Source of the DNA: Candidatus Nitrosopumilus sp.
Lineage (GTDB): Archaea > Thermoproteota > Nitrososphaeria > Nitrososphaerales > Nitrosopumilaceae
DNA length: 11,401 nucleotides
Direction of reading: 5' to 3'
Assembly: GCA_013203245.1 (NCBI GenBank)
Contig: JABMOR010000130.1
Coordinates: 1-11,401 of the forward strand
The position numbers and the translations under genes are program-made. Below the pieces are notes generated by a model. The model searched no databases. It saw only the letters and a list, made by a program, of their open reading frames with translations, and was not told the origin of the DNA. Below, in pieces: positions 1 through 6,426 of the stretch; the stretch's first letter is position 1, and each line of letters starts with the position of its first letter.

Positions 1-14
1 AAAAGGATTCAAAA

Positions 15-767
15 ATGATTCAACTCAGCATCTTAAAAATTACAGAATATGGCCCTTGGACATTGACTCTTGGCAGTGATAGGGAACATGAACTCCAAAT
101 GCTTCAAGCATCTATTTACAAAGAAGTACAAAAGCTATTTTCTGAAAAAAACTGCATAGTTTTTCTTAATAGGGCGGATGAATTTTTTGTAGTCTCAAAT
201 GGTTTGGGTTTAGAGGGTCATATTCAAATCCAAAAAATCCTTAAAAAATTATTTAAAGTCGGATTAACGATATCTATCGGTTATGGAAATTCACCTTTTA
301 AAGCAAATCTAAACGCATACGAAGGAAAGAAAAACAAAATTATCCTGAGCACAGAACATAATATTTTTGGTTTTGTTTACGATGGTTTTGATTCAAAAGT
401 CTCGATAATGCATTTGGATGTAGATAACCTTACATCAAAAAGAAAAACTAATTCCCCTTATGAAATCACATCAGTGATATTTGGATTGTATTCAAAAATG
501 TCTAAATACTTTCTAGAAAAAAATTCTCTTGCATTTTTTATGGGCGGTGATAACTTTATGATAGTATCAAACGATGAAGCAAAACAATCCGTTCAAGATT
601 TTATCAATATTGTAAAAAATGACGATGGTATTTTACTGAATTGCGGAATTGGTAATGCAAATACTGGTAGAGAGGCAGTGAAATTAGCAACAAAATCCCT
701 TGATACTATACGCGAAATTCGAGATTCAGGAAAAGAAAAACCTGAAATTTATGAATTATCATGTTAA
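15..767 (+). CDS. arfA: GTP cyclohydrolase III (ArfA)
   Basis: This 250-residue protein matches archaeal GTP cyclohydrolase III, which hydrolyses GTP to 2-amino-5-formylamino-6-ribosylamino-4(3H)-pyrimidinone 5'-phosphate (FAPy). That is the first step towards riboflavin and the F420 deazaflavin in archaea. The N-terminus (IQLSILKITEYGPWT) is the family signature. The protein is two GGDEF/cyclase-like palm halves: the first carries the degenerate RADEF segment near residues 53-57, the second carries IMHLDVDN near 131-138 and GGDN at 177-180, where metal and nucleotide bind. Length agrees with the family (about 250). The ATG at 15 is preceded by AAAGGA at 2-7 with good spacing. The stop overlaps the next gene by 7 nt, and arfC follows that, so the operon context supports the assignment. 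Where the promoter lies is unknown because the window starts here. Confidence 0.93.
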   Translation: MIQLSILKITEYGPWTLTLGSDREHELQMLQASIYKEVQKLFSEKNCIVFLNRADEFFVVSNGLGLEGHIQIQKILKKLFKVGLTISIGYGNSPFKANLNAYEGKKNKIILSTEHNIFGFVYDGFDSKVSIMHLDVDNLTSKRKTNSPYEITSVIFGLYSKMSKYFLEKNSLAFFMGGDNFMIVSNDEAKQSVQDFINIVKNDDGILLNCGIGNANTGREAVKLATKSLDTIREIRDSGKEKPEIYELSC

Positions 768-1951
768 TTAAAAATATCAGTGTTTTAACTGGCCAAGATT
801 TAGATTTTGTTTCAAATACAGATATACGAATTCAAAATAACCAATTTAAAAAAATTCAATCAAAAATTAAACCAATTCTGAAAGAAGAATCTTTAGATTG
901 TGAAGGGCTCTTGATGATACCTGGATTCATCAATACCCATACCCATATTGGAGATTCTATTGGGAAAGATATTTCTTTAAACAATACAGTTGATGAAAAA
1001 ATTCATCCTGTTTTTGGAGCAAAATCAAAAATTCTAAAAAATACATCAAATGAGATTTTAGGAAATTTTATGAAAAATACTTGTCACTCAATGCTTAGGA
1101 AAGGAATCACAACTTTTGTAGATTTTAGAGAAGGGGGATTAGATGGAGCCATTTTATTAAAAAAAGTACTAGATGATGTCCCTTTACGTTCAATCATTTT
1201 AGGTCGAATGGAATTTTATCAGAATGCAAAAGAAATTAAAAAAAATTTATCATTTCCAAGCACAAAAACTGCTGAATTACGTGCATTACTCAAAAAATGT
1301 GATGGCATAGGTGTTAGTGGCGCAAACGAAAATAGTAATTCTGTCTTAAATTATTATTCAAAAATATCAAAGATTAGAGCAATTCATTCTGCTGAAACTA
1401 AACAAAGTATTACTCAATCAAAAAAAGTCACTGGACAATCTGAAACAATTAGGGCTTTAATTTTAAAACCTGATTTTTTGGTTCATATGACATATGCTTC
1501 AAAATCTGATCTTCAAATGGCATCTAAAAAAACAAGAGGCATTGTAATTTGCCCCAGAGCTAATTCATCCCTTGCTGAAGGAATTCCTGACATTGTTTTG
1601 ATGCAAAAATCTGGCTGTACTCTAGCTTTAGGCACAGATAATGTGATGATAAACTCCCCTGATATGTTTAGGGAAATGGATTTTATTTGGAAAGTAACTA
1701 TGGGGTTACACAAAAAAAGAATTGATCCAAAAGAAATTCTTAAAATGGCAACAGTAAACGGCGGAAAAATTTTGAATAAAAATATTGGAAGTATTGAATC
1801 TGGAAAAATTGCTGATTGTATATTTTTAGATAAACATGCGTTAGATTTAGAACCAATGCATGACCCACATGCATCAATTGTTCATAGAGCATCTGAATCT
1901 GCAATAAAGGCTGTAATGATTGGAGGAAAAATAGTACATGGAAAAATATAA
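761..1951 (+). CDS. Metal-dependent amidohydrolase (COG0402-type deaminase fold) in the riboflavin operon
   Basis: This is a 396-residue amidohydrolase-superfamily enzyme with the full metal-site set of the cytosine/guanine/S-adenosylhomocysteine deaminase branch: HTH at residues 60-62 after strand 1, H209 and E212 in IHSAET, H242 in VHMTY, and D293 in LGTDN. The N-terminal composite beta-sandwich (1-55) and its C-terminal return (IGSIESGKIADCIFLD, near 342-357) are present, so the protein is complete. The family deaminates or hydrolyses rings carrying exocyclic amino groups. The gene overlaps arfA by 7 nt and arfC by 14 nt, so it almost certainly works with them. Two archaeal steps are open to it: removal of the formyl group from FAPy (ArfB in methanogens, an unrelated creatininase-fold enzyme) or the deamination after ArfC. 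Fold and metal site are read from sequence; the substrate is inference. Confidence 0.88.
   Translation: MLIKNISVLTGQDLDFVSNTDIRIQNNQFKKIQSKIKPILKEESLDCEGLLMIPGFINTHTHIGDSIGKDISLNNTVDEKIHPVFGAKSKILKNTSNEILGNFMKNTCHSMLRKGITTFVDFREGGLDGAILLKKVLDDVPLRSIILGRMEFYQNAKEIKKNLSFPSTKTAELRALLKKCDGIGVSGANENSNSVLNYYSKISKIRAIHSAETKQSITQSKKVTGQSETIRALILKPDFLVHMTYASKSDLQMASKKTRGIVICPRANSSLAEGIPDIVLMQKSGCTLALGTDNVMINSPDMFREMDFIWKVTMGLHKKRIDPKEILKMATVNGGKILNKNIGSIESGKIADCIFLDKHALDLEPMHDPHASIVHRASESAIKAVMIGGKIVHGKI
1922..1926 (+). promoter_or_regulatory. Shine-Dalgarno site for arfC inside the amidohydrolase gene
   Basis: GGAGG lies 11 nt before the ATG at 1938, inside the last codons of the amidohydrolase. It is a strong ribosome binding site in a genome where leading genes look leaderless. 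It supports 1938 as the arfC start and translation of arfC from the polycistronic message. Confidence 0.6.
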
Positions 1952-2594
1952 TCCATATGTTATTCTAAGTGCAGCGATATCTATTGATGGTAAAATTGCT
2001 ACTAGAACAGGAAATTCAAAACTCTCTTCCAATGAAGATTTGCGTAGACTACATAAACTAAGAACAAAAGTAGATGCAATAATTATTGGAAAAAATACCC
2101 TAATGCGTGATGATCCTTTGTTAACTGTACGTTATGCTAAAGGGAAAAATCCTATTAGAATAATATTAGATTCTAAAGGTGATATATCTACAAAATCAAA
2201 AATTTTACAAACATCTGCTAAAGTTCCAACCATAATAGCTGTATCGAAAAAAATCACAAAATCTAATCTACAAAAATTAAATAAATTTCCAGTTGAAGTT
2301 ATTATTACTGGAGAAAAGTATGTGAACATTAAGTCTTTATTAAAAAAACTTTCAGAGAAAAAAATCAGAACAATATTAGTTGAAGGTGGTGGAACAGTAA
2401 ATTGGGAATTTATTAAACAAAATCTTTTTGATGAATTGATTATTACTCTCTCCCCATTCATAATTGGAGGAAATGATTCAATATCATTTGTTCAAGGTAT
2501 TGGATTTGATAATATTTCTAAATCCACTAATCTTCAACTCAAATCTGTTAAGAGGCTCAAAAATCATCTTGTTTTGAATTATCAAAAAGTGTAA
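1938..2594 (+). CDS. arfC: 2,5-diamino-6-ribosylamino-4(3H)-pyrimidinone 5'-phosphate reductase (ArfC)
   Basis: This 218-residue protein is a stand-alone RibD C-terminal (dihydrofolate-reductase-like) domain. It reduces the ribosyl side chain of 2,5-diamino-6-ribosylamino-pyrimidinone phosphate to ribityl with NAD(P)H, the reduction that in archaea and fungi comes before deamination. Visible motifs are SAAISIDGKIA (11-21), GKNTLMRDDPLLTVR (51-65), the nucleotide-binding VEGGGTVN (148-155) and SPFIIGG (172-178). There is no N-terminal CDA-type deaminase domain such as bacterial RibD has, so another protein must supply deamination; the adjacent amidohydrolase is a candidate. The ATG at 1938 overlaps the previous gene by 14 nt and has a GGAGG site. 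Length fits the archaeal family (about 220). Confidence 0.93.
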   Translation: MEKYNPYVILSAAISIDGKIATRTGNSKLSSNEDLRRLHKLRTKVDAIIIGKNTLMRDDPLLTVRYAKGKNPIRIILDSKGDISTKSKILQTSAKVPTIIAVSKKITKSNLQKLNKFPVEVIITGEKYVNIKSLLKKLSEKKIRTILVEGGGTVNWEFIKQNLFDELIITLSPFIIGGNDSISFVQGIGFDNISKSTNLQLKSVKRLKNHLVLNYQKV

Positions 2595-2630
2595 GTTATT
2601 ATACGATCTTTGAAATAAAATTACAAGAAA

Positions 2631-2870
2631 ATGGCAATAAAAAAGAAAATTACCACAAAAAGAAAAGCAGCTCCAAAAAAGAAAGCAGCTCCAAAAAAGA
2701 AAGTAACTAAATCAAAAGGTAAAAAACCAGCATTTGGTGGATATGCAATTAGTTTTGCAGGACGTTCTGAAACTGTAGAACAAGTCTTTGGTAAGAAACC
2801 AATTGCACCAAGTGAAATGACCAAAAGGATTTGGATATTTGTAAAAGCAAATAGCCTTTCTAATCGTTAA
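2631..2870 (+). CDS. Small basic protein with a truncated SWIB-like domain
   Basis: This 79-residue protein has two parts. Residues 1-33 are extremely Lys/Ala/Pro-rich with a perfect KAAPKK duplication, like a histone-H1 tail or bacterial SWIB leader. Residues about 48-79 (TVEQVFGKKPIAPSEMTKRI, then WIFVKANSLSNR) match the first half of a SWIB/MDM2 domain: the LaavlG-x-kplsRsevtkklWeYIkknnLq pattern, with the G-K-P-I turn, the TK-x-IW helix and the K-x-N-x-L end. The second half of SWIB (the INaDekLkxlfG strand) is missing, and nothing in the other frames just after the stop looks like it. The gene has a TATA-like ttattata at 2596-2603 and no obvious Shine-Dalgarno site. A role in DNA or chromatin binding is inference from charge and domain resemblance; full SWIB function cannot be assumed. 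Confidence 0.75.
   Translation: MAIKKKITTKRKAAPKKKAAPKKKVTKSKGKKPAFGGYAISFAGRSETVEQVFGKKPIAPSEMTKRIWIFVKANSLSNR
2664..2702 (+). repeat. 18-bp in-frame tandem repeat coding KAAPKK
   Basis: The unit gcagctccaaaaaagaaa occurs at 2667-2684 and again, identical, at 2685-2702. Similarity extends 3 nt to the left (aaa at 2664-2666). It encodes two copies of AAPKKK in the basic tail of the SWIB-like protein. Identical copies indicate recent duplication or active length variation. Confidence 0.8.
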
Positions 2871-2937
2871 ACCCACATGTTAACAAATCATCGTTAACTA
2901 ATTTCTATCTTTTAATTATTTTTCTTAAAATGAATAA

Positions 2938-2947
2938 GATATAGATA
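2938..2947 (+). promoter_or_regulatory. TATA-box region of the hemerythrin gene
   Basis: gatatagata is centred about 28 nt before the ATG at 2970. With archaeal TATA boxes about 25-27 nt ahead of transcription start, this predicts a leaderless or nearly leaderless message. No Shine-Dalgarno site lies between it and the ATG, which is consistent. Confidence 0.5.
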
Positions 2948-2969
2948 TTGGATTTTATTTCAATTAATT

Positions 2970-3527
2970 ATGTCTACTACATCATTAAGACGCGATCACG
3001 AATTAATAGAAAAAGTCATCAAAGCAATGGAATCTACTGTTCAATTACTAAATGATGGTAAACAGATTCCTGAATCAATATTATTACCTGTAATCGATTT
3101 TTCAAAAAATTTTACAGATGTTTGTCATCATAGTAAAGAAGAAAAATCACTGTTTCCAGCTTTAGAGCAAGCTGGTTTACCTACCAATATGGGACCTATT
3201 GCTATGATGTTAATTGATCATCAACGTTCACGAGAAATCGGTGCAGAAATGGAAGTGTCAGCAAAAGAATATCTATCATCAGGTGATTCTACAAAATTAG
3301 TAAGTGACATGCAACAATATGTTGAACATATCACTGAGCATTTGTGGAAAGAGAATAATAAATTATTCATGATGGCAGAAGCAAGATTGCAATATGTTTC
3401 AGAAAAGGTTGACAAAGAACTCAATGAAATTGAAAAATCAAAACTTGATGAGATAGGAAAAACTAGAGAATACTATGAACAACTAGCAGAAAATCTTACA
3501 AAAGATGTTTCTCAGAAAGGTAGTTAG
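2970..3527 (+). CDS. Hemerythrin HHE cation-binding domain protein
   Basis: This 185-residue cytosolic protein is an all-helical HHE/hemerythrin-like di-iron protein. Candidate metal ligands are in the expected places: H10 in RRDHELIEK, H53/H54 with E57/E58 in CHHSKEEKSLFP, H84 in LIDHQRSRE, and H120 and H124 with E128 in EHITEHLWKENNKLF. Residues 140-185 add a charged, probably helical tail. Proteins of this family bind oxygen or nitric oxide, or act in iron or nitrosative stress handling. That would suit an organism that handles NO, but the physiological role is inference. There is no signal peptide. The gene starts at an ATG with a TATA-like box about 28 nt upstream. It is followed after 2 nt by a small acidic protein, so the two are probably co-transcribed. 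Confidence 0.88.
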   Translation: MSTTSLRRDHELIEKVIKAMESTVQLLNDGKQIPESILLPVIDFSKNFTDVCHHSKEEKSLFPALEQAGLPTNMGPIAMMLIDHQRSREIGAEMEVSAKEYLSSGDSTKLVSDMQQYVEHITEHLWKENNKLFMMAEARLQYVSEKVDKELNEIEKSKLDEIGKTREYYEQLAENLTKDVSQKGS

Positions 3528-3529
3528 AT

Positions 3530-3874
3530 TTGCCACACAGTATATTTGGTCAAGTAATCGCAGTGAGAAAATTCACACAAGGGGATATTGAATTTGATTT
3601 TTATCATGAAGATGAAATCACTACCTACAGATATTCATCAGATCCTAGCAGATTAGGAAATTTTCCTAAAGAACTTGTTGAAATTCTGGTACCTACTTTA
3701 GCTACCGATATTTGCATTGAGATTTTCTTTGGGGATGATGGAAATCCAACACATGTTCAATTAGAGGAATGTGATGATGAAGAGGATGATTTAGATGAAG
3801 ATTCTGATTTAGATGAAGATTCTGATTTAGAAGAAGATTCTGATTTAGAAGAAGATTCTGATTTAGAAGACTAA
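3530..3874 (+). CDS. Small protein with repetitive acidic tail, paired with hemerythrin gene
   Basis: I do not recognise this 114-residue protein. Residues 1-82 form a compact-looking beta-rich N-terminal part (SIFGQVIAVRKF, then IEFDFYHEDEITTYRY, then DICIEIFFGDDGNPTHVQLEE). From about residue 83 it becomes almost purely acidic, with DEEDD followed by (LDEDSD)2(LEEDSD)2 and LED at the end. Such tails bind divalent cations or basic partners, but no canonical EF-hand loop is visible. The start is a TTG at 3530, two nt after the hemerythrin stop, with a weak AAAGG site at 3515-3519; no ATG is available near the beginning. Tight spacing implies co-expression with the hemerythrin, perhaps as an iron- or protein-binding partner (inference). 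Confidence 0.7.
   Translation: MPHSIFGQVIAVRKFTQGDIEFDFYHEDEITTYRYSSDPSRLGNFPKELVEILVPTLATDICIEIFFGDDGNPTHVQLEECDDEEDDLDEDSDLDEDSDLEEDSDLEEDSDLED
3791..3871 (+). repeat. 18-bp tandem repeat coding an acidic tail (LDEDSD/LEEDSD)
   Basis: Four full 18-bp units lie at 3791-3808, 3809-3826, 3827-3844 and 3845-3862, followed by a partial unit to 3871. Units 1 and 2 are identical and units 3 and 4 are identical; the pairs differ at a single base (gat to gaa, Asp to Glu). The period is a multiple of three, so copy changes keep the frame. Confidence 0.95.
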
Positions 3875-3896
3875 TATTTCAAAATTGAAAAATAAT

Positions 3897-5288
3897 CTAT
3901 TCTACGTAATGATGATGTGTTAAATTATCATAAAATCTAACTGATTTCAAATTTACAAATTCTAACATACCATATCTTGATAATTCTCTTCCAAATCCAC
4001 TATGTTTTATTCCTCCAAATGGAATTCGTGGGTCTGAAATCACTACATTATTGACACTTACTATTCCTGATTCAATTCGTCTAGACATTTTATCTGCTTT
4101 AGCAAGATCTTTTGTCCAAATGCTTGCACCTAGACCAAATTCACTCTCATTAGCTAATTTCACTGCCTCACTTTCATTTTCAACAATTGTAATTGGAGCT
4201 ACTGGTCCAAAAGTTTCTTCTCGGGCTATTCTCATATTTGATTTAACATTTCTCAGAATTGTTGGTTTATAGAAAAATCCTTTTCCATCTATTTGAGAAC
4301 CTCCAAGAAGAATTTCAGCACCTTTTTCTTTTGCATCTTCGACTATTCCAGAAATTGTTTCTAAACCATCTTTACTTGATAATGGTCCAATATCTGTTTC
4401 AATTAACATTGGATCACCTATTTTGAGCTGAGATGCTTTTTTAATAAATAACTCAATAAATTCATCTGCAATATTTTTCCCAACAAAAAATCTTTTTGAT
4501 GCAACACAACTTTGTCCACAATTGATGAATCTACCTTTAACAGCACCTTCTGCTGCTTTTTCAATAATTGCATCATCTAATACTATGAAAGGATCACTTC
4601 CACCTAATTCTAAAACACATTTTTTTAAATGCCTTGCAGCTCTTTCACCTACTTTTGCACCTGCATTAGTGCTGCCCGTAAAAGTAACAGCATTAACATC
4701 TGAATCTATAAGATGATTTGCAGATTCTACACTTCCAACTACAGTTTGAAAAATCCCATCAGGCATTCCAGATTCAGTAAATGCTTTTTCAATTTCAATA
4801 CCTGATTGCATTGTTATTCTAGATGGTTTCATAACAATTACATTTCCTGCCATTAGACAAGGAGCTGCAAATCTTAATGCTTGCCAATATGGAAAATTCC
4901 ATGGCATAATTGAGCCTATAACACCAAGTGGTTCAAAAGTTAGAAAACTCTTTCTTGCATCTGTGTTTAATACTTCATCAGCAAGAAAACTATCTCCATG
5001 ATCTGCATAAAATTCTAAAGCCCATGCGCATTTTTCAACTTCTCCAATTGATTCTTTGAGTGGTTTACCCATTTCAGTTGTAGCTACTGTTGCAAGTTTT
5101 GTTTTGTTTTTCTTTAGATATTCAACTAAATTGTAAATGTAACTTTTACGTTTCTCATAATCTTTTTTCCATTCTGGATATGCTCTCTTTGCTTTTCCTA
5201 CTAAACCAAATACTTGATTTTTATCCATTGCAGAATAATTTGCAATATCTTCGCCTGTAGTTGGATTTACCGTAGTGATTTGACTCAA
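3897..5288 (-). CDS. NAD(P)-dependent succinate-semialdehyde dehydrogenase (Sad/YneI type)
   Basis: This 463-residue protein is a complete aldehyde dehydrogenase. It has the oxyanion Asn131 in PWNFPYW, the cofactor-binding KPS at 154-156, FTGSTNAGAKVG (203-214), general-base Glu227 in LELGGSDPF, nucleophile Cys261 in CGQSCVASKRF, and EETFGPVAPI towards the C-terminus. PWNFPYWQ and KKCVLELGGSDPFIVL are close to the E. coli Sad (YneI) subgroup, which oxidises succinic semialdehyde to succinate. Succinic semialdehyde is an intermediate of the 3-hydroxypropionate/4-hydroxybutyrate cycle in these archaea, so a salvage or side role there is plausible but inferred. The start is TTG at 5288: an in-frame stop lies 9 nt upstream and no earlier start is possible. 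A TATA-like element sits about 27 nt before it, so it may be transcribed separately from tfe. Confidence 0.88.
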   Translation of the reverse strand: MSQITTVNPTTGEDIANYSAMDKNQVFGLVGKAKRAYPEWKKDYEKRKSYIYNLVEYLKKNKTKLATVATTEMGKPLKESIGEVEKCAWALEFYADHGDSFLADEVLNTDARKSFLTFEPLGVIGSIMPWNFPYWQALRFAAPCLMAGNVIVMKPSRITMQSGIEIEKAFTESGMPDGIFQTVVGSVESANHLIDSDVNAVTFTGSTNAGAKVGERAARHLKKCVLELGGSDPFIVLDDAIIEKAAEGAVKGRFINCGQSCVASKRFFVGKNIADEFIELFIKKASQLKIGDPMLIETDIGPLSSKDGLETISGIVEDAKEKGAEILLGGSQIDGKGFFYKPTILRNVKSNMRIAREETFGPVAPITIVENESEAVKLANESEFGLGASIWTKDLAKADKMSRRIESGIVSVNNVVISDPRIPFGGIKHSGFGRELSRYGMLEFVNLKSVRFYDNLTHHHYVE

Positions 5289-5310
5289 GGATCTTCAAAA
5301 GAGTTTCTCC

Positions 5311-5320
5311 TATTTATTTT
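5311..5320 (-). promoter_or_regulatory. TATA box for the aldehyde dehydrogenase gene
   Basis: On the minus strand aaaataaata is centred about 27 nt before the TTG start at 5288. A leaderless transcript starting at or near that TTG is predicted. Together with the 62-nt gap after tfe, this suggests the dehydrogenase is its own transcription unit. Confidence 0.45.
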
Positions 5321-5350
5321 AGTAACCTAGTTTTCAAAATTTTAGTCTAA

Positions 5351-5866
5351 TCAGAATGTCTGTTGCATATCTTGTTTGATCTCATCAATTTTCTTTTGAT
5401 ATGCCTTTCTAGATTTATCATTCTTTTTTAGATTCAAAACATTTTGACATGATGGGCATTTGAACATTCCATCAAGAGATTGTTCAAATGTTACTCTGGG
5501 ACAATCTTCATTTCCACAATGATAGAAATCTCCAGCATTTTCATAATCTAATCTCTGTTGTAATCTTTCACCAATTTTTTTCTTTTGATTTTCAATAAAA
5601 TGTTCTACTTCTTCTCTTCTAGTTCTCCATCTATAGACAAACCATCCTTTCCTTTCGTCTTTAACTCTAATTCCAGTAATGAGTGATTTTCCAAATAGAT
5701 CATACAATACTTTTCTTACCATATTGATTCTAAGACCTGTAGAACTAGCAATTTCTTCATCAGTAGCATCTTCTGCTTTTAGAAGAGATCTTGCTACTTT
5801 GAGGTATTCATCTCCTCCAATCATTGAAGCAATTCTAACAAAAGGATCTTCGTATTTGTCTACCAA
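5351..5866 (-). CDS. tfe: Transcription initiation factor TFE (TFIIE-alpha homologue)
   Basis: This 171-residue protein is archaeal TFE, which helps TBP, TFB and RNA polymerase open promoter DNA. Residues 7-85 form the extended winged-helix domain (ASMIGGDEYLKVARSLL, then ATDEEIASSTGLRINMVRKV, then WFVYRWR). Residues 86-110 are a charged helical linker. A zinc ribbon follows with C117, C122, C137 and C140. The last 25 residues are a Lys/Gln-rich helix. Length is typical. The start is TTG at 5866, preceded by AGGAG at 5876-5880 with 9-nt spacing. The gene lies 26 nt downstream of aTrm56 and probably belongs to the same message. I see no TFE-beta gene in the window. Confidence 0.95.
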   Translation of the reverse strand: MVDKYEDPFVRIASMIGGDEYLKVARSLLKAEDATDEEIASSTGLRINMVRKVLYDLFGKSLITGIRVKDERKGWFVYRWRTRREEVEHFIENQKKKIGERLQQRLDYENAGDFYHCGNEDCPRVTFEQSLDGMFKCPSCQNVLNLKKNDKSRKAYQKKIDEIKQDMQQTF

Positions 5867-5892
5867 CTCTAATGACTCCTGATTTTGTACTA

Positions 5893-6426
5893 TTAATCCC
5901 TTCTTTCTTTTACTTGCACATTTTTGCCATTTTTGGTAGGGATGATCTTTCTTTTTGCATTGGGAAACTCTTTTTCAAATTGTTTGCCTTTTTGGATACG
6001 ATCTAAAAGAATTGCTAAAGCACTAATTTCTGAATGAGGTTGACTACCAATTCCAACATTATAATCTGCTAATTCATAAATTTCTCTTGGAACTTTTTCA
6101 GCTCCTACAACAATCAATAGATTTTCTTCTCCTTTAATTTTTTCTTGAGCGTCATTGATACTTTCACCGTACATTGAAAGATGAACAACTTTGAATCCTT
6201 CGTCTTTTTTCTTTTTTACAATTGTTTTCCATTTTTCGATAAACACAACTTCAAAATTACCTCCCCAAGTATTATTGATCTTTTCAATAGTATCTTTGAT
6301 TTCTGGATTTATCTCAGTCATGTAAATTCGCTCTGCACCAAATCCTCTTGAAACAAGTGCAACATGTGTTGTTACCCTGTCATCTCTAACTAGACGTTGT
6401 CCAATCCTAACTACTTCAATTACCAA
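5893..6426 (-). CDS. tRNA (cytidine(56)-2'-O)-methyltransferase aTrm56
   Basis: This is the archaeal SPOUT-class methyltransferase that uses S-adenosylmethionine to methylate the 2'-OH of C56 in the T-loop of tRNA. Family signatures are IEVVRIGQRLVRDDRVTTHV near the start, SRGFGAERIYM, LSMYG, and the trefoil-knot SAM site VVGAEKVPREIYELADYNVG with GSQPHSEISALAILLDR. Counting from this start the protein has 177 residues, normal for the family. I chose the TTG at 6426. The family begins with a hydrophobic pair just before the R-x-G-x-R-x-x-RD motif, and a GGAAGGAG site ends 12 nt upstream. The alternative TTG at 6438 adds four residues but abuts that site with no spacing. Either start lies inside the 3' end of hflX, so translation is probably coupled. 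Confidence 0.9.
   Translation of the reverse strand: MVIEVVRIGQRLVRDDRVTTHVALVSRGFGAERIYMTEINPEIKDTIEKINNTWGGNFEVVFIEKWKTIVKKKKDEGFKVVHLSMYGESINDAQEKIKGEENLLIVVGAEKVPREIYELADYNVGIGSQPHSEISALAILLDRIQKGKQFEKEFPNAKRKIIPTKNGKNVQVKERRD

Noticed and set aside
2132..2461. Minus-strand open frame of 109 codons inside arfC
   Set aside because: It is antisense to a well-supported conserved gene; its sequence is low-complexity and hydrophobic with no recognisable domain.
2871..2930. Frameshifted remainder of the SWIB domain after the small basic gene
   Set aside because: None of the three frames after the stop contains anything like the INaDekL-type second half.
3909..3944. Plus-strand box C-like ATGATGA followed by CTGA, as in a C/D box guide RNA
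   Set aside because: It lies inside the end of the dehydrogenase gene, and ATGATGATG is simply the reverse complement of consecutive His codons. The internal C'/D' boxes and a terminal stem are not visible.
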